From assembly GCA_001051155.2 (NCBI GenBank), contig JYIP02000005.1, positions 2,232,001 to 2,296,000 on the forward strand: a DNA stretch of 64,000 bases. The letters are read 5' to 3'. The position numbers and the translations under genes are program-made. The stretch comes from Chrysoporthe austroafricana. Taxonomy: Eukaryota > Ascomycota > Sordariomycetes > Diaporthales > Cryphonectriaceae. How positions within the stretch are numbered: position 1 is the stretch's first letter; each line of letters opens with the position of its first letter. This document shows positions 33,615 through 44,055 of the stretch, one piece after another. The notes beneath the pieces were generated by a model, which saw only the letters and a program-made list of their open reading frames with translations, made no database searches and had not been told where the DNA came from.

Positions 33615-36431
33615 TTAAGCAGCGACGGACTTTCCCTTCACCTGGCTGCGGAGGTCAATCGTCACCTCAGTCTCCCCTCCCAGGACCTTTTCGGTCCAAG
33701 TAGACAGTACATTCTTGAGCTTCATCTCGATGTCAGTCACGTCATCCAAGTCCATATCATCCCCCAGCCTAGTCTCTGTGTCGCAGTCTGCGTAGAACGA
33801 GTCATCTGCTGTCGTACAACCGACAGTCACTCTGAAATCATTCATGTCAGGTATGATAGTCAGCATAAGGTGCTGTATCTCCTGTTTTTTAGGAACTGTT
33901 TCAAGCGGAAGCCTGTCGGTCTTGATTCTTTTGAGTGGTTGGCGGCCTGCTCTTCGGTGGTCCGCTTCCGAGCGTTGCCTGCTCATCAGGTACTTGCGTG
34001 TATCTGCTTCGTCCCAATTATTGATTCCCCGGGACAGAGATGGCTGTGACGTGACTGCCCGCTCTGCTATATGAGTTCGCATACTGTTATGGACAGGGGC
34101 AGGCGGGTGAGGGATCTGCCGTGGACTACGCGTTTCGCTCCGCCCGTACTTAGTGAGGTGGCGATTGGGGAGTCGGTCTATTATATGATTATCGACGTTT
34201 ACGTGGTCCATCGCTGTCGAAGTCTTAATGGCGCTTGCCCTCTTCGGCTTCCGGTATGGTGGGTTAGGTATGGAAGGAACGTCATCTATGTGCTGCTGCT
34301 TCTGACCTTTGCGCTTCTGCGTGCCTCTGGGCCTTCCGAAAGCCAATCTTGTCTGCACAAGACCGTCTGGCTCCATGCCCTTGGTAGTGTCGTTGCCATG
34401 GGATCTCAGATTGGGCAATGTACTGTTGATATTGGCATGTAATTGCGGTGAGAGTGATCGCGATGCGTCACAGAACAACTGTCTTGCACTAGTAGCAGGA
34501 CTAGATGAAGTGGGTGGCGATAGTCTAGGATGCTGCCTGTTGCGATGCTCTATGTATGTGCTTCTAGGTGGTGCGATGCGATGCGAGTCCAGATCTCCTG
34601 GCGCTCCGCCATATGCCCGTAAGATGGGCAGACCTTCAACGAATTTTTCGCAAGGCAGACAGGCGATCTCTGGGTGTTGAGGCGGATTTGAAGTATGAGA
34701 AGTGCGGCCTGGGAGCGCACTTTGATCGACCGGCTGCCGAACTGGAGCTACCATCTGGGCAATCGTCCACGGATTCAGTCCTTCTCTTGAATTTACGTCT
34801 TCGTCTTCTGCCTGTAAGTCTGTGCGTTGCTGCCTCCGAAACTGAGCTGCTATCATCTCAGCCTCTTCATCAGATGACATGTCAGAATCCGCCAAAATGT
34901 TAACGGTATATCTTTGCTGTTCAGTTTGGGGTCCTGGAGGGGCTGATGCGGACGTCTGCTGAGGTATGATATCTAGAGACGTGTCCCGCGGGTCTGCATC
35001 GATGTCGCCAACTTCAGAAGGCCTGTAATTTGTGTCGTTCTCTAGTCCCAGATTTGGTATCACTGATGGCTGGATTGGATGAAACTGTTGTGCTCGAATT
35101 CCATTTTCAAATTCGACGCCATCAGTTGCGTTCGATGGCAACAGATCTTCGTCCGTTTGCCCAAGTGTGGGGCTTGAACTGGTCTGAAGAGGTGCTCTCT
35201 GCATTTCATGAACCTCATTATGAGTGGTTTCAACAAATATCGACGACCTGACCTCAGTGTCCTCGAGTCTGTCGCTGCTTGGAGGCGGCGTGCGAGTTTG
35301 CGTTCGATAGAGTTGCCTCTTGCCGATGGTGGTGAGTGGATCCAAGGACTCCTGCCCATTGTATACATTAGAGCAGAAGCGGCTGAACAGGTCTGTCAAC
35401 TCAGATTCGTTGGCGAACAGGACTTCGTTCTTCGATGGCTCAATATTGGGATCGTAGCTTCCGGGCGAGCACTTGATATTGACACAAATAAATGTGTCTC
35501 TTAAGGGCTTATGCCCACCGACAATTTCCAGGGATTTCGAGAGATGGTTTGTGAACATGGCTAGCAGTTTCTTCATGGTCCCGCGCTGGGTCGACAGCGG
35601 GCGAGAGTCGACAGAGAAGAAATGACCTTTGGAGATCTTGGAATAATCTGCCCCTGGCTTTGGTAACACAGCCTCAATCGCCAGTTTCTCCTTCTCCTGT
35701 CCAGAGTCATCATCTCGATCGCTGGAGATTGTATTGATGAGGCACCGAGCCATTACCCCCGTGCCGAAAACCTGAACAACAGCTTCCTTGATTGTAGCCT
35801 GCGGACGCGGAGAGTAATTCCACGATTGCTTGTTCCCCTCGCCCAGTATCTTGAATGACAGGCGGAGTTGGGGTCTGGCTAGTACATATGCGCGAAGCAA
35901 CTGCTTGATCCTCGCGATGCTTTTTGGAGCCTCCTTGAGAGCAACCTGTTCACGAACAGGAAGGCGATTGAAGAGGTTCCTGACGCTCACGGTCGTGCCA
36001 ACAGGGGCAGAAGTTCGCTGCCGACTTTCCACGCCGCCGCTACCGGAAGAGAGCTTCAACACCAGCGCGGTTGGATCTCCGGCAGTCCTCGTGGTGACAG
36101 CGACCTTTCCAAGGGTATTTGCACTTGCTAGGGCCTGGCCCCTGAAACCAAGCGTGGTGCCTCCGAGCGTTCGAAGATCCTCAAACGAGGTGATTTTGCT
36201 GGTGTGGCCTGGACGTCCGAGGGAATCAAAGTCATCTTGGTGGATGCCGTCGCCGTTGTCTCGCACGTCGATCCTGTCGATGATGTTGGGCGAGACAAGA
36301 ACCTCGACTGAGATGGCATTGGCATCGATTGCATTCTCGAGAAGTTCCTTGACCAGATCTACGGGCGTGCCGATGCATGACTGTGAGCCTAGCTGGCGTA
36401 TTGTGTCTTCTGCCAGCGCGGAGACGGGCAT
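33615..36431 (-). CDS. MLH2: MutL-family mismatch-repair protein without endonuclease motif (Mlh2/PMS1-like)
   Basis: GHKL ATPase that in other fungi pairs with Mlh1 and assists mismatch repair or meiotic gene conversion. It is a single exon of 938 aa. The ATPase domain (residues 1 to about 340) shows motif I KELLENAIDA (Glu32 catalytic, Asn33 metal), motif II DNGDGI (58-63), HTSKI, motif III GFRGQAL (95-101) and a late APVGTTVSVRNLFNRLPVR block. In motif III the usual Glu of GFRGEAL is Gln99. A long, weakly conserved linker (about 360-800) follows. The C-terminus ends in an acidic stretch and contains no DQHA(x)2E(x)4E metal motif, which excludes Pms1/Mlh3-type endonucleases. The symbol is tentative; Mlh2 assignment rests on motif absence and the PMS1-like N-terminus. 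Confidence 0.82.
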   Translation of the reverse strand: MPVSALAEDTIRQLGSQSCIGTPVDLVKELLENAIDANAISVEVLVSPNIIDRIDVRDNGDGIHQDDFDSLGRPGHTSKITSFEDLRTLGGTTLGFRGQALASANTLGKVAVTTRTAGDPTALVLKLSSGSGGVESRQRTSAPVGTTVSVRNLFNRLPVREQVALKEAPKSIARIKQLLRAYVLARPQLRLSFKILGEGNKQSWNYSPRPQATIKEAVVQVFGTGVMARCLINTISSDRDDDSGQEKEKLAIEAVLPKPGADYSKISKGHFFSVDSRPLSTQRGTMKKLLAMFTNHLSKSLEIVGGHKPLRDTFICVNIKCSPGSYDPNIEPSKNEVLFANESELTDLFSRFCSNVYNGQESLDPLTTIGKRQLYRTQTRTPPPSSDRLEDTEVRSSIFVETTHNEVHEMQRAPLQTSSSPTLGQTDEDLLPSNATDGVEFENGIRAQQFHPIQPSVIPNLGLENDTNYRPSEVGDIDADPRDTSLDIIPQQTSASAPPGPQTEQQRYTVNILADSDMSSDEEAEMIAAQFRRQQRTDLQAEDEDVNSREGLNPWTIAQMVAPVRQPVDQSALPGRTSHTSNPPQHPEIACLPCEKFVEGLPILRAYGGAPGDLDSHRIAPPRSTYIEHRNRQHPRLSPPTSSSPATSARQLFCDASRSLSPQLHANINSTLPNLRSHGNDTTKGMEPDGLVQTRLAFGRPRGTQKRKGQKQQHIDDVPSIPNPPYRKPKRASAIKTSTAMDHVNVDNHIIDRLPNRHLTKYGRSETRSPRQIPHPPAPVHNSMRTHIAERAVTSQPSLSRGINNWDEADTRKYLMSRQRSEADHRRAGRQPLKRIKTDRLPLETVPKKQEIQHLMLTIIPDMNDFRVTVGCTTADDSFYADCDTETRLGDDMDLDDVTDIEMKLKNVLSTWTEKVLGGETEVTIDLRSQVKGKSVAA

Positions 36432-37278
36432 ATTTGAAAGATAGAGTGGACGTTAATAGTTACGGCGCTGGACTCAGGGATAAATGCGGAGTATAAACGC
36501 ATAAAATCGCATAATACATGTATTGAGAGGAATGTATCTGATGATATCTCCCCGAACCAGGGCTGTGACGCTACGGAAGAGGTCGGAAGAGGTCAAAGAA
36601 CTCAAATTCTAAGACAAGATTCGGTGTCGAGGTTGTCAAGCATATAAGGAGCGTGCCTTAGAGGCAGGTGCGAAATTTGACGGCGAGGAAGGCACGACAC
36701 ACACTGCCCGTCTGGTGTGGCAAACAGTACCTGCCGTCACCTGCGCAGACCGAATCCGAACTCGAAGTCGGCCTTGGAATTGGAGCTGGAATTGGAAATG
36801 GACGTAGATATAAAACTTCAACTTGAACGCTCCTATCGAGCATCCATGAATCCGTGCCTTAGCGGAAGAAGGGTGGAAGTGCGTAGGATATCATAATCCA
36901 CATGTATCGCACCCAAGTTGTGAGGGATTACCTGCACAACCTGCTTCCCCCTCTCCCCCCGAAAATGCACAAATTAGGTGAAAGAGGAGACAGGGAGCGG
37001 ACGAAGAGAGCATATAAGCAACTCTAGCCAGGCGAGAAATGGGTGAAGGCTATGATGGCTGATGGCGAAAGCGCTGTACATAGTCCGGCAACCCTATTCT
37101 CCGCCCGGTTTTCTGAGGTGAAGTACGCCGGCGGCAGAGAACGGCCCTCAAGGTGAGCTCCTCGCCCAGACGCTCGGGCTCCTACAGCGGGTCGACGTTC
37201 GGCGCCACCGTCACCTCGCTCAGACCTAAAAATCCCCAGGTATACAAGCGGCCCCCGCTTGTGCCCGGAGATCCCTCA
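36432..37278. other. Intergenic, no gene recognised
   Basis: About 850 bp between the MutL gene start and the cation-transporter stop (both minus). It must contain the MutL promoter. Only two 61-codon ORFs and nothing conserved are seen. Confidence 0.55.
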
Positions 37279-39265
37279 TCAGCTAGACTGCTGCTCCATA
37301 TGCGTCGGTAGGTTGTAACTCGCGTAATCAACGTGGACGAAGGCCCTGTCCACGATAGGCACCGACTCGAGGACATATTGTAGGCTCTCACTGTTTCGAG
37401 GAGTCAGCCACCAGGTCAATACAGACAGAGGCAGGGTTATCGAGGAGGGGACGAGATATACGACTCACCTAAGGTCATGGCTATCTTTGAGAGAAGTGCT
37501 TGCATCTAGCACAATATCCACCTCAACGTTCAGCTTATCACCAGCGTGATACGCCTGGAGCCCCTGGATCTGCTTGATGGTCTTAGCAAACCGCATCGTT
37601 AGGTACAGCAGTATGTTTCTCTGGTCTGCGCTAGCGCTGAATCCACACAGGTTTTTGACGTGTTCACCTGCGCTACTTGACCAGTTGAAGATGACGACTA
37701 TCGACAGTAGCAGGCCGCCGAGCGGGTCCAGCCACCATATCCCCGCGTAGAACCCGACAATGGGGAAGGCTATTGAGCCCGCGTTGAAAATCATGTCCGT
37801 CATAGCATCATCGGCCTATGATCTCTGTTAGTGAGATATTCGACCTCAGGAAGGGAAGGTTTCTTATTTCTTTTGGGGGGGGGGGCGGTGTCCGGAGCTG
37901 TATCGACAGGTCTCGATCGGCGTTCTTATACCAGAGCCGCTCGGACAAATGCCGTTGCCCGAAATAGCCGGAGAGATGGGTATCGCGTGAATATGTAACG
38001 CGCGGACTTACCAGTGCCTGGACGCTCGAGTTCTTGATCAGCCGGCACCAGAACCAACACAAACCCTTAATGATAATAGTTGATAACATGATGCCAATCG
38101 CGGACGCCGTGAGCTGAATCACGGTGTGGTCGCCAGATGCGAGCTTCGAGATAGCCTCGATGGCCACCTGGACGAAGGAGGTTATCATGATGGTTGAGAA
38201 TACGAGCACGCCAACAGGCTCCAGCCGCCTCCGGCCCACGGGGTAGCGATACTGGTCCTGGCGGGCGATGAGCGTGGTAGTCGTCCAGACGATCACCGTC
38301 GAGAGGAAGTCCAGCGCGGCATCCACCAGGCTCGCCAACACCGAGACGCTAGGAACCGATATGATCACGGCGACCTTGCCTAAGAGGAGGATCGCATTGG
38401 CAGCGAAGTTGATGTAGATGGCCAGAGTGACGATCCTGGCACCACTGTCCACATCCTCGTCTTCAAAGAGGGGGATCTCAGGCATTGCCTTGGCGTCTTC
38501 TTCGTCGAGCTCCCCGTCCTGTGAATTTTCGATGGAGATGAGAGGTGATGAGTGCGTCGGTCGGTAGATGTCCTTGGGCGTCCGCTTCACCTTCTTGGCC
38601 ATGGTTCCGTAGCCAGAACCAGATCTCGAGCCTGAACCGTTGCCAATGCCGCTGCCTGAGCTCGACAGCGGTCGGTTGATGGACGATGGCGCCGAGGGCT
38701 CCTCTGAGATGGTATGTGGGATCTCTACGCCGCGGCGAAACGCCGCGGCAGTCATGTTGTTGTACTCATTCAGGAGGTCGTGTGGGAGAGATGAGTCCAG
38801 GAGCTTGTCAATAAAGACATATTGTTGGATGAGGTAGTTGGTCCTCTCGTAGTACTCCCGGATGCGCTTCGGCTTGATTTCCTTGAGCTGGTCGTCCGTC
38901 TTCCAGTATCTCGCCCACTGATAGCGGGTATTGGGATATCCAATGAGCCTCATGGAGCGCATATGAGGCTCGTGGAGAAGCTCTACAAGGCGGCGCTCCT
39001 CGGCCGTGGACCGGCGCTCCAGGTAGTCGCCATCTTCGAGGGGGCCCTGAGGGAAGCTGTTTTTTCGTCTGAAGGAGGACCAATCGTGGTATGAGGGCGA
39101 CACTAGCGCCTCTTCCTCGTCGAGGTTATGCTTCCAGGACAGGCTGTTCATGGATGCATTGGACCGCGTCCTTATCAGGTTCGAGAGAGCGCCGTGGCCT
39201 TTGGACACCAGAGGGTTGGACTCAAGGTCCAGCAAAAGCGGCCGCGAGTGTGATGGGGATGCCAT
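37279..39265 (-). CDS. Cation diffusion facilitator, manganese-type (DxxxD)
   Basis: Membrane metal/proton antiporter. Model: complement(join(37279..37390, 37469..37815, 38012..39265)), 570 aa, frame closed. A long N-terminal cytosolic region (residues 1 to about 275, including a Gly/Ser-rich stretch near 200-220) precedes six membrane segments. The metal site in TM2 is DAALD (Asp315/Asp319) and in TM5 DAMTD (Asp421/Asp425). This double DxxxD pattern is that of Mn-CDF proteins, whereas zinc transporters carry HxxxD. A C-terminal cytosolic domain (EVDIVLDASTSLKDSHDL, FVHVDYASYNLPTH) completes the fold. Introns: 37391-37468 (78 nt) and 37816-38011 (196 nt, containing a G11 tract on the plus strand). 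Related fungal proteins load Mn into Golgi or vacuole; localisation here is inferred. Confidence 0.88.
37875..37885. repeat. G11 homopolymer in a CDF intron
   Basis: Eleven G on the plus strand, that is C11 in the transcript, inside the unusually long 196-nt first intron of the cation transporter gene. Confidence 0.8.
38729..38749. repeat. Perfect 9-bp inverted repeat inside the CDF coding region
   Basis: GCCGCGGCG-AAA-CGCCGCGGC, fully complementary arms with a 3-nt loop, encoding part of TAAAFRRGV in the cytosolic N-terminal region. Confidence 0.85.
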
Positions 39266-40104
39266 CTCCGCGGACTGGCAGGCCTGCTAGCGCGTCGTCC
39301 GTGCGAACCGCCCAGCAGCAGGAAGAAGATGTGGTTGAAAATGATGAGGCTTCCGGGGCAGAGATTGGGGGGGAATTTATGATAGTTGAGGTGCTGTTGA
39401 GCAACTGACGCTTCCCCCCGGAAAAGTTCTCGCACAGCGGATACTGTGTGGCTGACCGGCCTCACCGGTGTGCTGTAATCTTCACGTCGGCGTCTGCCAA
39501 GGTCTCGTTTTGCATCATAGCCTCGCTAGTGAAGGGGGCAGGGCGCCGAGGATACGTCAGCGTTGCAATTCGTCTGATTGGGCGCGAGGATCTCCGCGCA
39601 CTACTCTCAAGTACCGCAACAAAGCGCGTCAGTGTTCTACGTGTGAAAGACACGATACGAGTCAGTGTCAAGAAGCTGTCCGCTCTGGCGACGGAAGTCT
39701 TATTTCATTTTATTCTGTTTTTTATTGATATTCGTCTTCTTTTTATTCTTTATTCCCCCCCCCTCTCTCTCGGCATTAATCTGGGGCCCTCTGCTAAAAC
39801 CTGACCGAGGTCATGATACTTCAAGCAGTCTCAATTTGACCTGCATTCGCAAGCCGTTCAAAACTGTCACAAATGGGGTATCGGCACCAAAGTACAACAG
39901 TCTAATGGAAACCTGGCAGCCCGGACTGATATCTTCTTCGTAAGGAAAACGTTCGCTCCGGTCGGAGGGTTCGAGGGAGGAGAGCAAGCAGGTGGGGCGT
40001 CCTCCACATTGCCATCGCCTCGTTTCAGAGACATCATGAGAAATGGCCGTGCGGTAGCAAGAGCGGTTCGGTAGCATGTGATTCTGTGCTCAGATTATGA
40101 CAGA
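39266..40104. other. Intergenic, no gene recognised
   Basis: About 840 bp between the CDF start and the ADE8 stop. A T-rich, C-rich stretch (39700-39775) is the most distinctive part; no ORF with recognisable content. Confidence 0.5.
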
Positions 40105-40865
40105 TCACCTCCTGCTCTTCTCTGCTAGTATCTCATCCGCAACCTTCGCGGTCGCGGCCACGATGAGCTCGTGCTCGTGCGAATGTATCCTCTGCTCGAG
40201 GTCGGCCAGCGTCTCGCCCTCCCTGCACTCGATCTCCTGCGTCATGATGGGCTCGCCCCTGTCGACCTCCGCGATCACGTAGTGAATCATGATCCCGGTC
40301 CTGTTGTTTTCGAGCTTCCCGGCCTGGAAGTCCTGGTATGCGCGCTCAATGGCATGGGCCCCGTCGTATTTACCTGCGGTGCGAGTAGTAACACATATCA
40401 GCAACCATGGTCGGGCCCCGGCGTACGTTGCTGCAACCACGGGATAGACTCACCTGGTAGGGCGGGGTGCAGGTTGATGACCCGGACGCCCCTCTCTGCG
40501 ACGGGGTCTACGAAGCCCTCCGTGAAGACGTGCATCCACCCCGCGAGCACCACCAGGTCCGGCCGCTCCGCCAGTACCTTCTCGGCCAGCGCGGCGTCGT
40601 ACTTCATCCTCGCCACCTTCAGCTTCTCGGGGTCCTTCTCCCCCTTGGCCTGGAACCCACCCGCGACCATGTTGAAGTATTCCGTGGGCACACCGGCCTT
40701 CTCGGCGCGGGTCACTGCGTAGGCCGTTTTCCGGTTGACGAAGAGACGGACAATCTGCGCGTTGGGTATACGGCCCGAGGACAGGCCGTCGAGGAGCGCC
40801 TGGAAGTTGCTCCCGCTGCCGCTGGCCATGACCACGATGCGGCAGGGAGACGCGGAGGAAGCCAT
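40105..40865 (-). CDS. ADE8: Phosphoribosylglycinamide formyltransferase (GART)
   Basis: Third step of de novo purine synthesis: transfers a formyl group from 10-formyl-tetrahydrofolate to GAR. Model: complement(join(40105..40373, 40454..40865)), 226 aa, monofunctional as in yeast. The N-terminal phosphate-binding loop is MASGSGSNFQALL. Catalytic residues are in VINLHPALPG (Asn131, His133) and HYVIAEVDRGEPI (His168, Asp175). The 80-nt intron (40374-40453, GTGAGT/CAG) splits the glycine codon after ALP, and removal gives the conserved LHPALPGKYDGAHA. The start chosen is MASSASPC; an in-frame ATG at 41132 would add an unconserved 89-residue leader that is probably promoter/5' UTR. Confidence 0.95.
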
Positions 40866-42054
40866 GGCGGAGACTGTGGGTTTCGTCGTGGATGGGGTTG
40901 GCAAGTCAACGACCCAGACGGGGAAGCAGTTTCTCTGGCGAAACCGGCGATGCCCGAGGCAGCTCTGAAGTGTGTAGTCGGACGGCAATGGAGGAGACGA
41001 AGTCGTACTACGAGCGCGCGTACGTGATGAGTTATACCCTGGACTGCCCCTCCAAAAATTCGAAGTGCAGACTACAGTAGCTGCCCCGCGCGGGATCCAG
41101 CTTGAAGCGGGGTGTGGGGTCCCGCCGTGCATCTTAGTTTCTAAATGCTAACAGTCCTCAGACTAAAACAAAAGGCATGAAAACAAAAGACATGCCATAT
41201 TTCGAGTTACTGTGCACAGCGCTTTATGCCATGATGATTTTGGGGATTCTGAGCGTTATGGATGGAGCTTTGCTATCAGAGCCATATAATAGCTCGCAAC
41301 ATCCTTTTCTAGCTCGAAGGCCCTCCGCATCTAGATACCTAACTCTACCCAACAACACCTGATCAATCCATGACCTGGCGTGTTAGATCGGATACAACAG
41401 CACAGTCGAACAAACTAGTCAATGGTCGATTGATCCTCGCCAGCACCAGTCAGTCACTCGACACTCTCCTCGTCGTTCGCGCTCAGCCGTTTGGCGAGGG
41501 TGCCCTCCGACAATGAGACCGCCCAGGGGAAGGAATCTAGCGTCGAGGTCACGGGTTCAGGGCCTCGAATGCCCAAGGCCGAGACCGTGGCGATCTCCTT
41601 CCTCATGGGCACGTTCGGCTTCGACGAGGGGGCGCCATCGGGCCGAGAACAGTGCTGTCAACAGGAGGACCGCCGCGGCCCGGGACTCGAGGGCTCAGGA
41701 TACGACATGTGTGTCTCAGGAGCCCGTATAGAGACGGCGGGGACGGCAATGGTGTGATCCGCTGCTCCGAAATTGCTCTTGATTCTGGATACGTCCATGT
41801 TGACACGCGATCAGGACCAGGGAGAAAACTCCCGGCAGTGTCAAGCGCCCTGGAATCCCGGGCCTGGAGGGGTGAGGAACGTTACTCCTACGTCCATTCT
41901 TGGCGGCGTGGTCACGGAGGAGAGCCAGAGGGCTAGGCTCCACGGTACCTTGAATCGGCAGAGCAAGCGGACCAACCTCCTGCTGCACTTGTGCCTCGCA
42001 TCCAGGACAGGACCTTGGCTTGTTGCTCTGTTTTGCCTCTCCATCCTCTTCGGT

Positions 42055-42089
42055 CATGGTCGGGATAGACCATGGCTATCTCGACCATG
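42055..42089. repeat. 14-bp inverted repeat (hairpin)
   Basis: Left arm CATGGTCGGGATAG, 7-nt spacer ACCATGG, right arm CTATCTCGACCATG. 13 of 14 pairs are Watson-Crick and the other would be a G-U wobble in RNA read from the plus strand. It lies in a gene-free region. Confidence 0.85.
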
Positions 42090-42444
42090 GGCTGGCTGAT
42101 CATCCCGATATGAATGGATAGACGGACAGCATAGTAAGCGGACGGTATGCGAGTCTGACGAGGAGGGTGCTGCTTACAAGCCAAAGCACGTCGTGACGAG
42201 CGTCTGTGATGACCGCTTCTGTCTCCATCCCTCACTGGAATTGATTCCAGCTCCTTTCGCTCCCTCCCCTGGTCCAGTCTCGCCATGGTTTGACGCGAGC
42301 CGCCTCGGCACGATGAGCTCCGCGAAAGGCGAGACTCCCTGTTTATCGAACCTGCATCCTCAGATACCCCCGTCCCAGTTGCACGGTGACGTCGCTCTCC
42401 TCTGTCCCTCCGGGCGGAGCAGCCAACAGGAACACGAGTGAGTG

Positions 42445-42454
42445 CCCCCCCCCC
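42445..42454. repeat. C10 homopolymer
   Basis: Run of ten C followed by GGCGCGC in non-coding DNA. Confidence 0.8.
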
Positions 42455-44055
42455 GGCGCGCATCGATGCGCCGCCGTCCATCAGAGTAACCTCATGCACC
42501 CGTGCCTGACATGACTTCCTTTTCCCCGGCGTCTCGCCAGCGCAGAAGTGCACATGGCGGTGCAAGGTCCCAGCTCGGAACCCCTGGGTACAGTGACGGC
42601 GCGCGACTTACGCGGCGTCGAGCCTGGCCTGCTGCTATCGTCATCATGCGGACGACCGCAAATCAGTGGAGGACACACCACCCGTAGGACGAACGCGCAG
42701 CAGCGCGGATGGGTGTAGGGCGCCGGCCTGCAAGTGGGCTCGTCGGCAAGGGGGGATCCTCTCGTTCGGAGATCTCGACAGGCCGTTCGCATCCGGCTGC
42801 AGATGGTGGTAACGTGTGAGACAGGGCGGCCAGAGGAGGCTTCCACTTATCACGAGGGCAACATCGCAGCCCGGCTCGCATACGTATGGTCCCCTCCAAG
42901 GTAGGGCTGCCAATGGGAGAATTCCCGGCCAGGCCTCAAGACGGCTGACCACATGCGCTCAGGTCAGCATACGTGGTCGAATCGGACGCAGGGGGAGGAT
43001 GCCAGATCAAAGGTCCGAATAGGTCCATCTCATCCATCTCGATTCGCCGGAGGCCGTGGCAGGAAGGAAAAAGCAAGTGCGGGTCGAATAGGGAGGCACC
43101 GCGATATAATGCTGGGGCCATGGCCGCATGCTGGGCCGGCCGGGTACGCCGCTCAGTCAGGTCCACGTTGGTTGCTGATCAGAGCAGGGCGACAGCCGGT
43201 GTATAATAGCATCTGCTTTGATTGGACGACCTGATGGCAAGTGTATCTCACCTGCATAGAAGATTCTGCGCCGAGTTCCTGACCTTGGACAGCAGTGCAT
43301 GCAATGCGAGGTCCGCCGTAGATCAGCGCCTTCGGTAACGATGGGCGTATCGCGAACCGGTTGGAGCAACATCTCAAAAAACCTGGAGAGCACTCCACGG
43401 GGACTACGATGTAGGGGCGGACGGACCGGATGGAGACCGGAACGCCCATGCACCATGGCGCCCGTCAGGCAGGCCTGGGCCTCAGGATGGAAAGGGGAGT
43501 TCTTGGCCATCCGTCACAAGGAATATATCTCACAGCCGAGCGGCAAGAAAAGGGCGTGCCGCCGCTGGGGGGGGGGCATGCACAGCAATTACCTAAAATT
43601 GACGTGATATCGAGTTGTTGATTTTGAAATGAGCAAAGCAAACAGGCTGGACCCCCTTTTTGCTTCCTCCAGTCTTACCGCTACTCCTTTGCATGAAGCC
43701 GTGCTGCTTGTGCTCTCGGGCCTGCATCTAAGGCCTGCTTGTAATCCGAAATCGACATGTCCGTAGCTCCGCCTTTCCTCTTTCTCCCAGTGATACGTTG
43801 CGACGCATGGTCGCACGCGCCAACCCCTTGTAAACGCCTTTGTCTCTCGAGATGATAGGGCTTTGCAGCAGTCCTCGAACGCTCTTCTTGTGGTATTCGA
43901 ATAAAAATTCCCCATAAGCTCCGTTTTAATCCCGCCAGTCCCTTGTGCTGCGCCGTGTGTAGGCCCGAGGCCAATGCAAACACAACCCCATGGCCCGAGG
44001 GTTACCAACGCCCTGGGTAAAATGTGAAAAGGGTAAAAAATGATGGCTCTGGGCA

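Larger units (their letters stand above)
40866..44055. other. Gene-poor 3.2-kb interval
   Basis: GC-rich non-coding DNA between the ADE8 start and the gluconokinase stop. It contains a strong hairpin at 42055-42089, a C10 run at 42445-42454 and overlapping ORFs up to 210 codons (41933-42565 minus) with no domain. No transposon or RNA gene recognised. The first several hundred bases should hold the ADE8 promoter. Confidence 0.5.

Noticed and set aside
33615..36431. MutL gene as Mlh3 or Pms1 endonuclease
   Set aside because: No DQHA(x)2E(x)4E or downstream zinc-binding motif anywhere in the C-terminal region.
37279..39265. CDF gene as a zinc transporter
   Set aside because: Both metal sites are DxxxD (DAALD, DAMTD); the HxxxD signature and His-rich loop of zinc CDFs are absent.
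40866..41132. 89-residue leader of ADE8 as a mitochondrial presequence
   Set aside because: Unconserved, contains promoter-like sequence, and yeast Ade8 is cytosolic; the ATG at 40865 matches the family start.
41933..42565. 210-codon minus ORF in the ADE8-gluconokinase interval
   Set aside because: Arg/Ser/Gly-rich with no domain, overlapped by other open frames, and it spans the hairpin at 42055; no support for coding.
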